Below, piece after piece: positions 1-9,847 of a stretch of 32,444 nucleotides of DNA (within the stretch, counting starts at the first letter, position 1; the number at the start of each line of letters is the position of its first letter). The notes beneath the pieces are model-generated. The model saw nothing but the letters and a program-made list of their open reading frames with translations. It was not told the DNA's origin and did not search any database. The DNA is from Eubacteriales Family XIII. Incertae Sedis bacterium (lineage in GTDB: Bacteria; Bacillota; Clostridia; Peptostreptococcales; Anaerovoracaceae): assembly GCA_031264295.1 (NCBI GenBank), contig JAISED010000065.1:1-32444 (forward strand), read 5' to 3'. A program made the translations under genes and the position numbers.

Positions 1-80
1 CTATTATGTTTAATGTTAAGTGGCGCCAGAATACGCCGTAATGTTTCCTTTTCTGTTTCTACCATCTCTGTATTGGCCAT
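1..80 (-). CDS. Unidentified gene, N-terminal fragment running off the left edge
   Basis: On the minus strand an ATG at 80 is preceded by a clear GGAGG ribosome-binding site (83-90 region, ggaggacaat before the ATG). It opens a frame without stops to the window edge. The 26 visible residues begin MANTEMVETEKETLRRILAP and are charged, with no signal peptide or membrane segment. The fragment is too short to assign a family. The strong ribosome site and open frame make it a plausible real gene, but the function is unknown. Confidence 0.5.
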   Translation of the reverse strand, partial: MANTEMVETEKETLRRILAPLNIKHN

Positions 81-120
81 ATTGTCCTCCCTTCGTCCGA
101 CAACGGAACTGCATGAGTAA

Positions 121-152
121 TCCCCCTGTTGGAATAAACTGCAACAGGGGGA
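121..152. other. Strong hairpin in the leader of the left-edge gene
   Basis: CCCCCTGTTG (122-131) is perfectly complementary to CAACAGGGGG (142-151), and one more T-A pair closes the base. On the plus strand a TTTTTT run follows at 161-166, so it could be a terminator for plus-strand transcripts. On the minus strand it would sit about 40 nt upstream of the left-edge gene's start and could act as a leader structure. I see no further gene or motif between 153 and 299. Confidence 0.5.
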
Positions 153-299
153 GATTAAAGTTTTTTGAAGTAAGAAACAAGTAGAGAAAGAGATATCAAC
201 GGAATAGCTGGATGAAAATGTGAATCAGTCAGGTATTCCGCACAAGTGAGAGATTCGCATCCATACGTATTGAATCAGTGAACTCATGACTACTGCAAC

Positions 300-331
300 A
301 AAACGGCCGCCGGATTTTCGGCGGCCGTTTT
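300..331 (-). terminator. Rho-independent terminator of the glycoside hydrolase gene
   Basis: AAAACGGCCGCCG (300-312) and CGGCGGCCGTTTT (319-331) form a 13-bp GC-rich stem with a 6-nt loop. The stem is flanked by A runs on one side and T runs on the other, so it can work in both orientations. It lies about 65 bp beyond the stop codon of the large minus-strand gene, whose transcript it should end. Confidence 0.8.
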
Positions 332-338
332 GCTGCTA

Positions 339-365
339 TAGGGAGCTTATAAAAGTTTCCCCATA
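339..365. repeat. Dispersed hairpin repeat, copy 1
   Basis: The stretch TAGGGAGCTTATAAAAGTTT followed by CCCCATA nearly matches 12173-12197. The two copies differ only at two single bases and a 2-bp insertion. The sequence is roughly palindromic (GGGA...TCCC) and would fold as a short hairpin. It may be a miniature element or the remnant of an insertion-sequence end; nothing larger surrounds it. Confidence 0.4.
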
Positions 366-395
366 GAATCGGAGATTGTATTAATCGCACTTGTA

Positions 396-3300
396 TCAAT
401 ATGCCACGTTTACCACTACCGAGGAGCTGAGACCGCTGCCGTCTGTAAGCCGCGCGGTGACTACGCTGCTTCCCGCACGAACGCCGGTGATGAGTCCGGT
501 CGCCGGATCTACCTTCACGACTGCGGGGTTAGCGGAGACGAATTCATATGAAGCGCCGTCTGTGGATATATTGAGCTGATATGTCCCCTTGACTTTCACG
601 TTTATGCGGGCTGAAGGGTTAGCCGTGATGAAGGTTCCAAGGGAAGGTTCATCGGCTTCCCCGATGAGAAGGCGGCTGTAGCCCAGAATGCCGGAACCGT
701 CATTCGCGCGGGCGGCGACCACCACATAGCCGTCTTTACGTCCTGTCAACAGGAGTTTCTGACCGTCCACGATCCCGTCAGCCTTGTCCGAAAAACCGTA
801 GAAGGGCGAGCCGACGACACCGTTGCCCTCATCATTTCCGTCGCCGTGTATGTACCAGCTCACACTGCGGTCTGTAACATCCGCAGGAAGCATCTCTGCG
901 GAGAATTCTATCGTTTCACCGACGGCGATCTGCGTCTTTTCAGCGACAACCGACAATCCCGAAGCCGGAACATATGCGGCGGGACCATATACCTCAAGCT
1001 CGGCGAACTGGACGCGGAAAATGTCGCTCGGCGTGACGCGCGCCGCCATCTTGCTTACAACTACGCGCACATAGCGCGCGCTGCGGGCGTCGAAGCTGAA
1101 GGTCTGAGCTTGATCTGTGTCAGCGTGCCCTTGGATATCCGCCACTTCAACATAGCCGCCATCGTCGGATCTTAGCTCTATCGTAAAGTCCTGCGGGAAA
1201 TAGTGGGTATCGTTGTTATATGACTCGACATCCGTCCGGGGATACAGCACTATCTGATCGATCATCTGATCGCTTTGCAGGTCTATTTCAATACTGACGG
1301 GCGGATTCGGCACATTGCCGGAATAATTCCTCGCAGAGGTGAAGCCCGTGCCGCGGGTGACGCCGTCCGTCAGCAGCGCCTTTGCCCAAGCGCCGCCTGT
1401 TTCATATGAGTCGTTCGATGTAACCGGTTTGCCTAATGCCAGATTACCGCTTCGCGATTCCCTGTCAATGAACTGCGGGTCGATGGAATACTCGCCGCTA
1501 AGCTGTATAAGCCCCGGATTTGGCCAGTCGTATCTGAAGACTTTGCCTTCCGGCGCTATGGCGTCAAGGATCAGTTCCGCCGGAGACGATAAGCGCAGAG
1601 TCTCTGTACCTGTCATAGAGGAACCGTTAACAAGAAAATTGCCTGCCGAGTCTGCGGGATATCTTAGAACGATCTCTCCCGTAAGGGATGGCGCATGTTT
1701 GAAATGCGCCTCTAAAACGGCTAGGCGCGGTAATAATGCCTCGGGCAGGGGATTGGCGTTCGAGGCGACGCTGCCCGTCCAGTGGGAGAATGTAAAATAA
1801 TCATCCTCGGACACTATCTCGATCTGTCCGATCTCTTCTAGGGTGAGATTGCCTGTGGGCAGTTCATAACGAAGTCCATTGATAAGGGCGTAAGCGTTAA
1901 CGCCTTGCGGATTTGTTACAGAAATCGTCCGCAGATCAGGCGCCTCGGACGGAGCGATCAGAAAGATCGATTTCACCGATTCTATGTCCAGATATACCCG
2001 TGTGAAATCCTCTCCATTCTGAGTCATGCGGGTATACCGCGGTATGCTGCGCTCGCCGGTATGAGGATCTAAAAGAACGAGTTCCTTGCCGCCGCGCAGA
2101 TCTACAAAGCTGTTTATAGGAACGTTGCTTGAATTGGCGATGTAATAGATGTCAGTGGCGCCGCGTACCTTGTGAATATATGACAGATTGCCTCCGGGCA
2201 GGGCGTAGGGGATGTCGTCCGAGAAGCGCAGGTCATATCCGGGCGCAAAGGCGTCCAGTTTTTTGCCTAAAGCGTCCGCGCTGAGTTCGGGGATGAAGGC
2301 GCTCCGTCCGCCGGCGGCATTTATAGTTTCGACGCCTGTGCGCATATTCAACACTTGACCGTTTTTGTCTAATATTCGCAGCTCTTTGATCGTGGGCGCC
2401 GCCGAAGCGCTGTCGAATACCACGCGCAGCTTATCGGTATTTACAGAAAAGCTCGCTGTCAAACCTTCTGCGCCTATAGTACTGCCGGTGTAAACATCGC
2501 GCCAGTCGTCTTCTACCATGGCTTGTATACGGAAGGACTCGGCGCGGGGCGTCTGCTCAGACAGGAAAACGCCGCTTACATCTACAGGCAGCTTAATAGC
2601 CGCCGCAATCCACGCGTCTTTTCTTGACGCCGCCTCCCAATAACTATCGGTTTCGGGTTCTGCCCGCCAAGACTCACCGAATTGGGTCGCGGAGGAAGCC
2701 GTGTACACCGTAGTGCCGAACATCTCAGAAATGATGGCTTGTACATCGGCGTCATGACCGGCCTCGGCGGAAAGATAGGGGAGGAGCGAAACCCCGATCA
2801 CCTTGCCGCCGGCGTCATAAAATGATTTGATTTTCAATAGATTCTCATAGCTTATAGTGCTGCCGCCCGGAATGATCATAATCCGGTAGTCTTCATAATT
2901 CACAGGATTGTCGAGGTGGAGCTGATTGCCTGACACGCTTACCTTTTCATTTATTACTTCAGGGTGAAGATATGTGAAATCACGGCGGAGGTTCAGCGAC
3001 AGAATCTCGCCTATGTCCATATAATTGAGTTCGCTTCTGGGTCTGACGCCACCGTTATAGCTGTCGTATTCAGCGAGGAAGTTGTAATACGTGTCCATTG
3101 ACGCGGAAGGATATAAAACGCCGATGTCCGCCACGTGACGGCCTCCTTGGAGCATATAGCTGGCGCGTCCCGTGAATTTGTTGTATTCAGGCAGCGCAGG
3201 GCCGTAATATGGATCACGCCAGGAAAGCTCCGGCAGATATCTGATATTTGAAAGATCGTACCATACGGCGTGAGGAACCATGACGTTAATGCCTTTGGCA

Positions 3301-5123
3301 TAGTGATCCATTACGTCACGGTAGAGGGTTGCAATATCCACACCCGACATAGCGCCGTGGATCTCCACCATAGACTGGGGCTTGTCCCAGTTGGATGAGG
3401 CGGACGACACCACCTTGATCGCCGCCGAGTCACGGCGGTAGGAGCTGATCTGATCGATACCCGGAATATCCTGATTCTTGAATACACTCATGAGGTCTCC
3501 CGATGCCTGATTCGCGTTCGCGATCTCCTCCTGATCCATATGACCGGTCAGCTTGACGCCGTGTTCCGTCGCCCAGTCCTGGAGTGTATCGACCCAACCG
3601 CTGCGGAAGAGTTCTGCGCGGAAGCCGAACAGCAGGTTGCGCAGATAGGCAGTGGAAGCGCCGGCCTCATAATAAAGGGCAGGGTAGTATTGCCTGGGGT
3701 TGAAGCCGTATGCCGCTTCAAATTTTTCGTTATATTTATCTGTCCAGACTGTACCGCGCCACATGGTGGGTTCGTCGAAAAACGTCATGTCAATAACGCC
3801 GCCGAATTCGTCGCCGAAGGCGTCATAGTATACCTCATGCGTCATCTCTATGAAGTGCTTTGTGGCGTCGGAATCAAGATAATCCGCAAAGGTTTGACCG
3901 TTAGAAACAGTAGTGAATGTCATTATTTTCCAATTGCCGTCGCCGAGATCGTACTTGATTCGCGGACCACCATCGTCTGATTCTGCGGGAATAAGACGCT
4001 GGGCGCCATTGTAGATCTCGATCTCGTAGATCGAGGCGCTGTCAGCCGCGATGGGATCCATCCAGAGGCGCATCTTGTTGGATGTGACGGCTTCGAAGGT
4101 GTCGGTTTTCGAGCCGCCCAGTCCTGTTCCGGCGGCGGCGGTAAACCATTGTCCATCGTCAAAATATTCGATCCTATATTCGCGCACGCGATTCAAAAAT
4201 TCATAGACTACTGTCTTATTAAATGTTATAGGAACGCCGAAATCAATTTCGATCCATTGGGATGAGGCGTATGACTGATCAGCCGCGTTCCAGCGCGTAG
4301 TCATATTGCCGTCAACCGCTCTGGAGGCTGTATAACTCCCGTTGAATTCACCTGAGGACGAGACAGTGAAGTCGATAGGGGCGGGCGGTTCAGGGGACTC
4401 ATCGCCAGGCTCGACAATGTTGTCGGTCAGATCGATCATCTCAAATGTGTCTGTGTTGAAGGCGGTGATGGCCATCAAGTGTATAGCATCCGTGCTTTCG
4501 GGCACGGCAAGGGTTCCGATCACAGGACCCTCTACTGAAAATTCGGATTTTTGCAATACCTTTTGCGTTTCATTCGGATAGCGATCCCTGAATGAACCGC
4601 CGACAGTATTGGCGCCCGATCCGCTGGGGAAACCGTTTTCGTCATAGAGATCGAGCTTCATACCCAGTCTTTTACATTCTTGGAGCACAACATCATATTT
4701 ATGCAGATACTCTTGGCTTAGATAACCTGTAGGGGAGAAAGGCAGAATACCAAAGCCTGAATAGCCGCTTTCATAGCAATTCTGAACTGCGGTCCTCAGA
4801 ACCTCATCATCCAGTGAAGCAACGGTATTTACATTCCAAAACCAAAGGGGTCTGGAATGATAGATGCGCGGAGGATCCTTAAAGAGTTCGTAATCCGGGT
4901 CGCCGGTCGGAACAGGGTAGGGTTCCCCTTCGGCCGCCGCGGGGGAGACGTCGCCTTCAGCCGCTGCAGGGGCAGGGGAGACGTCGCCTTCAGCCGCTGC
5001 GAGGGCAGGGGAGACATCGCCTTCGGAGGCGGCAGCGTTTGCAGACGGCGGCGCTGCCGAGGCTATAGGAATAATAAGCAGAGCAAGAATTATGCTCAAG
5101 ATCCTTTTTGCTGCGTGTGACAT
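396..5123 (-). CDS. Secreted multidomain glycoside hydrolase (GH106-like catalytic region, two F5/8C domains)
   Basis: This is a predicted extracellular carbohydrate-active enzyme of 1575 residues. I chose the ATG at 5123 because AGGAGA precedes it and a clean signal peptide follows (MSHAAKRILS, a hydrophobic core, then ASA). The open frame extends 23 codons further without a ribosome site. After a Glu/Pro/Ala linker built of three 11-residue repeats, the catalytic region carries PLWFWN (about 92-97), YDENGFPSG, FFDEPTMW (about 451) and TGHMDQEE (about 528). This pattern recalls large GH106-type alpha-L-rhamnosidase-like proteins with a GH42-like barrel. One F5/8C (discoidin) domain lies at about 260-375 and a second at about 1226-1378. 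An Ig-like BIG2-type segment ends the protein. No LPXTG or SLH anchor is seen, so it is probably released. Substrate is not determinable; plant or host glycan is an inference. Confidence 0.75.
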   Translation of the reverse strand: MSHAAKRILSIILALLIIPIASAAPPSANAAASEGDVSPALAAAEGDVSPAPAAAEGDVSPAAAEGEPYPVPTGDPDYELFKDPPRIYHSRPLWFWNVNTVASLDDEVLRTAVQNCYESGYSGFGILPFSPTGYLSQEYLHKYDVVLQECKRLGMKLDLYDENGFPSGSGANTVGGSFRDRYPNETQKVLQKSEFSVEGPVIGTLAVPESTDAIHLMAITAFNTDTFEMIDLTDNIVEPGDESPEPPAPIDFTVSSSGEFNGSYTASRAVDGNMTTRWNAADQSYASSQWIEIDFGVPITFNKTVVYEFLNRVREYRIEYFDDGQWFTAAAGTGLGGSKTDTFEAVTSNKMRLWMDPIAADSASIYEIEIYNGAQRLIPAESDDGGPRIKYDLGDGNWKIMTFTTVSNGQTFADYLDSDATKHFIEMTHEVYYDAFGDEFGGVIDMTFFDEPTMWRGTVWTDKYNEKFEAAYGFNPRQYYPALYYEAGASTAYLRNLLFGFRAELFRSGWVDTLQDWATEHGVKLTGHMDQEEIANANQASGDLMSVFKNQDIPGIDQISSYRRDSAAIKVVSSASSNWDKPQSMVEIHGAMSGVDIATLYRDVMDHYAKGINVMVPHAVWYDLSNIRYLPELSWRDPYYGPALPEYNKFTGRASYMLQGGRHVADIGVLYPSASMDTYYNFLAEYDSYNGGVRPRSELNYMDIGEILSLNLRRDFTYLHPEVINEKVSVSGNQLHLDNPVNYEDYRIMIIPGGSTISYENLLKIKSFYDAGGKVIGVSLLPYLSAEAGHDADVQAIISEMFGTTVYTASSATQFGESWRAEPETDSYWEAASRKDAWIAAAIKLPVDVSGVFLSEQTPRAESFRIQAMVEDDWRDVYTGSTIGAEGLTASFSVNTDKLRVVFDSASAAPTIKELRILDKNGQVLNMRTGVETINAAGGRSAFIPELSADALGKKLDAFAPGYDLRFSDDIPYALPGGNLSYIHKVRGATDIYYIANSSNVPINSFVDLRGGKELVLLDPHTGERSIPRYTRMTQNGEDFTRVYLDIESVKSIFLIAPSEAPDLRTISVTNPQGVNAYALINGLRYELPTGNLTLEEIGQIEIVSEDDYFTFSHWTGSVASNANPLPEALLPRLAVLEAHFKHAPSLTGEIVLRYPADSAGNFLVNGSSMTGTETLRLSSPAELILDAIAPEGKVFRYDWPNPGLIQLSGEYSIDPQFIDRESRSGNLALGKPVTSNDSYETGGAWAKALLTDGVTRGTGFTSARNYSGNVPNPPVSIEIDLQSDQMIDQIVLYPRTDVESYNNDTHYFPQDFTIELRSDDGGYVEVADIQGHADTDQAQTFSFDARSARYVRVVVSKMAARVTPSDIFRVQFAELEVYGPAAYVPASGLSVVAEKTQIAVGETIEFSAEMLPADVTDRSVSWYIHGDGNDEGNGVVGSPFYGFSDKADGIVDGQKLLLTGRKDGYVVVAARANDGSGILGYSRLLIGEADEPSLGTFITANPSARINVKVKGTYQLNISTDGASYEFVSANPAVVKVDPATGLITGVRAGSSVVTARLTDGSGLSSSVVVNVAY
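4942..5037 (-). repeat. 33-bp tandem repeat coding an 11-residue linker
   Basis: Three units with a 33-bp period start at 4942, 4975 and 5008. They encode AAAEGDVSPA-type repeats just after the signal peptide of the glycoside hydrolase. The first two units are almost identical in DNA and the third has diverged. The acidic, proline-containing linker probably spaces the enzyme from the membrane during export; copy number may vary between strains. Confidence 0.85.
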
Positions 5124-5140
5124 CGGTAGTTCTCCTTTCC

Positions 5141-5167
5141 TAATACTGAATACTGAGTTCAGTATTA
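5141..5167. promoter_or_regulatory. Perfect 10-bp inverted repeat before the glycoside hydrolase ribosome site
   Basis: TAATACTGAA (5141-5150) is the exact reverse complement of TTCAGTATTA (5158-5167), with a 7-nt spacer. It lies immediately upstream of the AGGAGA at 5131-5136. It could be an operator or a hairpin in the mRNA leader that masks translation. The half-site GAGTTCAGTAT recurs at 19655-19665, upstream of the TrpR-like gene. Confidence 0.5.
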
Positions 5168-5218
5168 ACTGAGAGTTTCCACAGAAACCCAAACTGAATG
5201 ACCGATAATATTAATCTA

Positions 5219-5352
5219 TTTCGCCAAATTTTAGACACCTTCATAATATTACCTCATACGTCAAATTTGAATGGAAAAAGCAGAAAGGTTTAATGGAAAA
5301 AGCAGAACATAGTGACGCTGAAATCCGCCTAAATAAACCGGATTTGGCGAAA
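5219..5352. promoter_or_regulatory. Palindromic and directly repeated motifs in the divergent promoter region
   Basis: TTTCGCCAAAT (5219-5229) and its exact reverse complement ATTTGGCGAAA (5342-5352) bracket the region between two divergent genes. Inside, the 16-mer AATGGAAAAAGCAGAA occurs twice with a 22-bp period, about two helical turns (5270-5285 and 5292-5307). This arrangement suggests regulator binding sites serving one or both genes. No protein is identified as the binder. Confidence 0.4.
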
Positions 5353-5376
5353 ATGCTTCGCACTACTCCAGATTTA

Positions 5377-5385
5377 TGATATAAT
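5377..5385 (+). promoter_or_regulatory. Extended -10 promoter for the activase-family gene
   Basis: TGATATAAT is a perfect extended -10 (TGn plus TATAAT), about 49 bp before the ATG at 5434. The -35 position (TTCGCA, 5357-5362) is poor, as often occurs with extended -10 promoters. A second TATAAT at 5403-5408 lacks a -35 partner. Confidence 0.45.
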
Positions 5386-5433
5386 GAATTTGTATGTATA
5401 GGTATAATAATAAAGCGTAGGTATGTAAGATAT

Positions 5434-8400
5434 ATGAGACTAGGAATTGATATAGGATCTACAACGATAAAAATTGTGCTTTTGGACAAAGGCGGGAAGA
5501 TGATTTTCTGCCGTTACGGCAGGCACATGTCAAATGTTCTCGACAAGGTCACGGAGCTAATGAATGAGCTTTATGGGGCTTATCCCGATGAGTCGGTAAG
5601 CGCGGTTATCACGGGTTCCGGGGGGCTTTCCCTGTCCACGATTCTCGGATTGCCGTTTGAACAAGAGGTTATAGCTTGCAGCAAGGCGGTTGAGGAATTA
5701 ATACCCGAGACGGATGTTGCGATAGAACTGGGCGGCGAGGATGCGAAGATCACATTCTACGGGACGACCGTGGAGCAGCGTATGAATGGCGCCTGCGCGG
5801 GCGGCACGGGCGCTTTTATCGATCAGATGGCGGTGCTTTTGAACACGGACGCCGCCGGTTTGGATGAAAAAGCTGCGGAGCATAAACTCATATATCCTAT
5901 AGCAGCTCGCTGCGGCGTATTTGCTAAAACCGACATACAGCCCCTTATCAATGAGGGCGCCAAGATCGAGGATCTGGCGGCGTCAATATTTCAGGCGGTT
6001 GTAAATCAGACCATAAGCGGACTGGCCTGCGGCAGGACGATTCGCGGCAAGGTTGCGTTTCTTGGCGGCCCTCTCGCTTTCCTGCCCGAACTCAGGAAGC
6101 GTTTCATAGAAACGCTGGGACTCGCGGAAAACGATATTATATTTCCCGAGGCGCCTCAGTATTTTGTGGCGGTCGGCGCTGCAATGCTTTCGGAGAAACA
6201 TCAGACACGCATGATCGGGCGTCTGCTTGATGCGATAAAGAACGCGGATCGAAACTTCATGAACGAAGCGAAACATATAGAACCGCTGTTCAGAACCTAT
6301 GACGATTATGACAACTTCAAACGAAGACATGATAAAAATCATGTACGCCGCAAGGACATCCGCAAGGCGAAGGGGAAGATATTCCTCGGAATAGATGCGG
6401 GTTCAACCACGACCAAGGCGGTAGCCATTGATTCGGAAGGCTGCCTCATATATTCATTTTATAAGAATAATGAAGGGCGTCCTCTGGACGTGACGAGGAC
6501 AATGCTGCGGGAACTGTACAGTCAGATGAACGAACACGCTTGGATTGCGAATTCTGTGGTTACAGGCTATGGCGAGGGTTTGGTCAAGACGGCTTACCGC
6601 GTGGATATGGGAGAGATAGAGACCATAGCTCATTACAAAGCGGCTGAAGAATTCCTTCCGGGAGTCGAGTTTATACTCGACATAGGCGGGCAGGATATGA
6701 AGTGTATGAAGATACGCGACGGCGCTATTTACAATATTATGCTGAACGAGGCATGCTCATCGGGCTGCGGTTCATTCATAGAGACCTATTCTAAATCCGT
6801 GAATATGGATGTTGAATCATTCGCTCATGAGGCGCTTTTCGCCGAAGCACCGGTTGATCTGGGCACCCGCTGCACCGTATTCATGAATTCGCGGGTCAAA
6901 CAGGCGCAGAAGGAAGGCGCGACCATAGGCGACATCTCCGCCGGATTGTCGTGCTCTGTCATAAAAAACGCGCTCTATAAGGTGATAAAGCTCCGAGATA
7001 CAGATGAGGCAGGTGAAAAAATCGTCGTTCAAGGCGGAACCTTCCTAAACAACGCAGTGCTCAGAAGCATAGAGAATGTAATGGGCAAAGAGGTGATCCG
7101 CCCGGATATTGCCGGGAATATGGGCGCCTACGGAGCAGCGCTTTTAGCAAAAGAAAATTATGTAAATGACACAGAATCACATATTTTATCGCTCGATGAG
7201 CTTGATAAGTTCACCTCTGAAACGGGGCACGCCCGCTGCAAAAGATGCGAAAATAATTGTTTGTTGACCATAAATAAATTCATGGATGGCGGCAAGTTCA
7301 TTACGGGGAACCGGTGTGAAAAGGGCGCCGGAGCTGAACGTTACGGCAATTCACTGCCCAATATTTTCGAGTACAAGTATAAAAGATTGTTCGCTTATAC
7401 GCCATTGGAAGAGGCCTATGCCCCGAGGGGCGCTATCGGGATACCGCGAGTGCTGAATATGCATGAGAATTATCCGTTCTGGTTTACTTTTTTTACAAAG
7501 CTGGGATTCAGGGTAGTGCTCTCGCCGCCTTCGAGTAAAACGATATATGAGACGGGGATGGAAACGATATCATCCGACACGATATGTTATCCCGCCAAGC
7601 TTGTCCACGGGCATATAAAATGGCTTGTCGATCACGGGGTGAAACGCATATTCTATCCGAGCATTAATTTTGAAAGAGCGGAATACGACGCTTCCGACAA
7701 TCACTTTAACTGCCCGGTGGTGGCTACCTATCCCGAAGTGATCGCCAATAACATGGACGATATATTCAAGGAGAATGATGTTATATTCTCGCATCCCTTC
7801 CTTCCTTATGATGTTGATGAGAGGCTCGCGAGGCGCCTTTTCGAGGAATTCAGGGATATTCGCCTGAAATACCATGACATAGAGCGCGCGGTGTACGAGG
7901 CAAGGCGCGAGGATAAGCTGTTTAAGGATGATGTGAAGCGCGAAGGAACTATCGCGCTAAAAAAGATAAATGAGAATAAGCTGAAGGCAGTCGTGCTGGC
8001 GGGACGGCCTTATCATCTGGATCCCGAGGTGAATCACGGTATAGACACCCTTATAACCTCATTCGGACTCGCGGTTTTAACCGAAGATTCTGTGTCGCAT
8101 ATGGCGGAACCGCTGAGACCGCTGAGGATCCTGGATCAGTGGATGTATCACTCCCGGCTTTATAAAGCGGCGGAGTTTGTCGGCGGAAACGACGAACTGG
8201 AGCTTGTGCAGCTGAATTCTTTCGGCTGCGGCCTAGACGCGGTGACTACGGATCAAGTTGAGGAAATACTCAACTTCAGGAATAAACTCTATACGCTGCT
8301 CAAGATAGACGAGGGTTCGAATCTGGGTGCGGCGAAGATCCGGATTCGCTCCCTGAAAGCGGCAATGGAGGAAAGAGAGAAGAATAATATAAGATCCCGG

Positions 8401-9729
8401 AATGACAGTTATAAATTTGAACGAACTGTATTTACAAAAGCTATGAAAGAAGAGTATACTGTTCTCATACCTCAGATGTCGCCGATACACTTCCAGTTCC
8501 TTGAACCTGTTATTAATTATTGCGGGTATCAGGCGAAGCTTTTACCGCCTGTGAACACACACGCCGTAGACGAGGGTTTGAAGTATATCAATAATGACGT
8601 GTGTTATCCGACAATCGTCTCGCTGGGGCAGGTTATCGCGTATCTCAAGTCCGGTGAATGCGATCTGCGGCGCACGGCAGTGTTCATGTCGCAGACGGGC
8701 GGCGGATGCAGAGCCAGTAACTACGTGGCTCTTTTAAGGAAGGCACTCAAGCAGTTAAAGATGGATAATATTCCGGTTGTGTCGGTGAATATGGCCGGGC
8801 TGGAGACGAATCCGGGCTTTAAGCTCACGGGCGGGCTGATCACGAAGGCATTGATGGCGCTGGTTTTCGGGGATCTTTTGATGAGGGTACTCTACGCCAC
8901 GCGTCCTTATGAGGCGGAAGCGGGTTCGGCGGATGCGCTGGCAGAACACTGGACGAAGCTCATACGCGAAGATATCGGTGTTATGCGCGGGCGTACCTTT
9001 AAGAAATATGTGAAAGCCATGACTGAGGACTTTGACGCTCTGCCGCTTAGGGATGTGAAGAAGCCCAGAATCGGCGTGGTCGGGGAAATACTGGTAAAAT
9101 ATCACCCGGTGGCCAACAATGATATAGTCAACATAATAGAAAAAGAAGGCGGCGAAGCCGTTGTACTGGATCTTATTGACTTCTTCCTTTATGGGATGCA
9201 CAGCAAGGAGTATAATTACAAGTATCTTTCCGGGAACTATAAGACCATGTTAGGCAATAAGATCGCGATAAAACTGGTGGAACTCTACCGAAAACCCGCG
9301 AGGGAGGCGCTTAAAAACAGCAAACGCTTCCATGAACCGCTTCATATTGATGAATTGGCGAAGAAGGCGGAACAGATCCTCTCGCTGGGCAATCAGTGCG
9401 GTGAGGGTTGGCTGCTCACAGGCGAGATGGTCGAGCTGCTGGACAGCGGAGTGGAGAATATCGTGTGCCTTCAGCCTTTCGCCTGTTTACCTAATCACAT
9501 TACAGGCAAGGGTATGATGAAGGCGTTGCGCAAGTATAACCCGCTTGCGAATATAGCGGCTATAGACTATGATCCGGGGGCGAGCGATGTTAATCAGCTC
9601 AACCGGATCAAACTGATGATGGCGACTGCTTACAAGAACCTGAGTAAGAAGATCGGCTTGGAGAAGATCGGCGTTGATAATATTGACATGGATGTGCTTG
9701 GCGCCGAGGCGTTGCTTGAAGCGGAGTAA
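5434..9729 (+). CDS. Double-headed acyl-CoA dehydratase activase-related protein (BadF/HgdC-type ATPase plus DUF2229)
   Basis: At 1431 residues this is a giant relative of the ATP-driven, iron-sulfur activators of 2-hydroxyacyl-CoA dehydratases. Two ASKHA ATPase halves are visible: [10 protein letters not shown] near residue 4 and [10 protein letters not shown] near 318. Each keeps the paired cluster cysteines: [11 protein letters not shown] (C121) with ARCGVF (C160), and [11 protein letters not shown] (C441) with TRCTVF (C480). The C-to-C spacing is 39 in both. A Cys motif CKRCENNC follows (about 602), then a DUF2229-type region (about 668-900, [16 protein letters not shown]). The C-terminal part resembles the dehydratase D-component. 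The family is common in anaerobes and usually lacks HgdA/B neighbours, as here; its physiological reaction is not established. Ribosome site is weak and the ATG at 5434 is the only sensible start. It is transcribed alone. Confidence 0.85.
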   Translation: MRLGIDIGSTTIKIVLLDKGGKMIFCRYGRHMSNVLDKVTELMNELYGAYPDESVSAVITGSGGLSLSTILGLPFEQEVIACSKAVEELIPETDVAIELGGEDAKITFYGTTVEQRMNGACAGGTGAFIDQMAVLLNTDAAGLDEKAAEHKLIYPIAARCGVFAKTDIQPLINEGAKIEDLAASIFQAVVNQTISGLACGRTIRGKVAFLGGPLAFLPELRKRFIETLGLAENDIIFPEAPQYFVAVGAAMLSEKHQTRMIGRLLDAIKNADRNFMNEAKHIEPLFRTYDDYDNFKRRHDKNHVRRKDIRKAKGKIFLGIDAGSTTTKAVAIDSEGCLIYSFYKNNEGRPLDVTRTMLRELYSQMNEHAWIANSVVTGYGEGLVKTAYRVDMGEIETIAHYKAAEEFLPGVEFILDIGGQDMKCMKIRDGAIYNIMLNEACSSGCGSFIETYSKSVNMDVESFAHEALFAEAPVDLGTRCTVFMNSRVKQAQKEGATIGDISAGLSCSVIKNALYKVIKLRDTDEAGEKIVVQGGTFLNNAVLRSIENVMGKEVIRPDIAGNMGAYGAALLAKENYVNDTESHILSLDELDKFTSETGHARCKRCENNCLLTINKFMDGGKFITGNRCEKGAGAERYGNSLPNIFEYKYKRLFAYTPLEEAYAPRGAIGIPRVLNMHENYPFWFTFFTKLGFRVVLSPPSSKTIYETGMETISSDTICYPAKLVHGHIKWLVDHGVKRIFYPSINFERAEYDASDNHFNCPVVATYPEVIANNMDDIFKENDVIFSHPFLPYDVDERLARRLFEEFRDIRLKYHDIERAVYEARREDKLFKDDVKREGTIALKKINENKLKAVVLAGRPYHLDPEVNHGIDTLITSFGLAVLTEDSVSHMAEPLRPLRILDQWMYHSRLYKAAEFVGGNDELELVQLNSFGCGLDAVTTDQVEEILNFRNKLYTLLKIDEGSNLGAAKIRIRSLKAAMEEREKNNIRSRNDSYKFERTVFTKAMKEEYTVLIPQMSPIHFQFLEPVINYCGYQAKLLPPVNTHAVDEGLKYINNDVCYPTIVSLGQVIAYLKSGECDLRRTAVFMSQTGGGCRASNYVALLRKALKQLKMDNIPVVSVNMAGLETNPGFKLTGGLITKALMALVFGDLLMRVLYATRPYEAEAGSADALAEHWTKLIREDIGVMRGRTFKKYVKAMTEDFDALPLRDVKKPRIGVVGEILVKYHPVANNDIVNIIEKEGGEAVVLDLIDFFLYGMHSKEYNYKYLSGNYKTMLGNKIAIKLVELYRKPAREALKNSKRFHEPLHIDELAKKAEQILSLGNQCGEGWLLTGEMVELLDSGVENIVCLQPFACLPNHITGKGMMKALRKYNPLANIAAIDYDPGASDVNQLNRIKLMMATAYKNLSKKIGLEKIGVDNIDMDVLGAEALLEAE

Positions 9730-9847
9730 TAAACTGAACTGGCTGCTGTGAAGCGGCGGCGGAATCATAAGCTGGTTGTTATGAATCAGAGTCGGCTAAG
9801 ACGTAAGATAAATAAAAATAAATAAATTAAAGGAGTGGAATGAAGAT

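Noticed and set aside
5124-5192. 23-codon N-terminal extension of the glycoside hydrolase
   Set aside because: It runs through the inverted repeat and ribosome site, and the signal peptide begins at the ATG at 5123.
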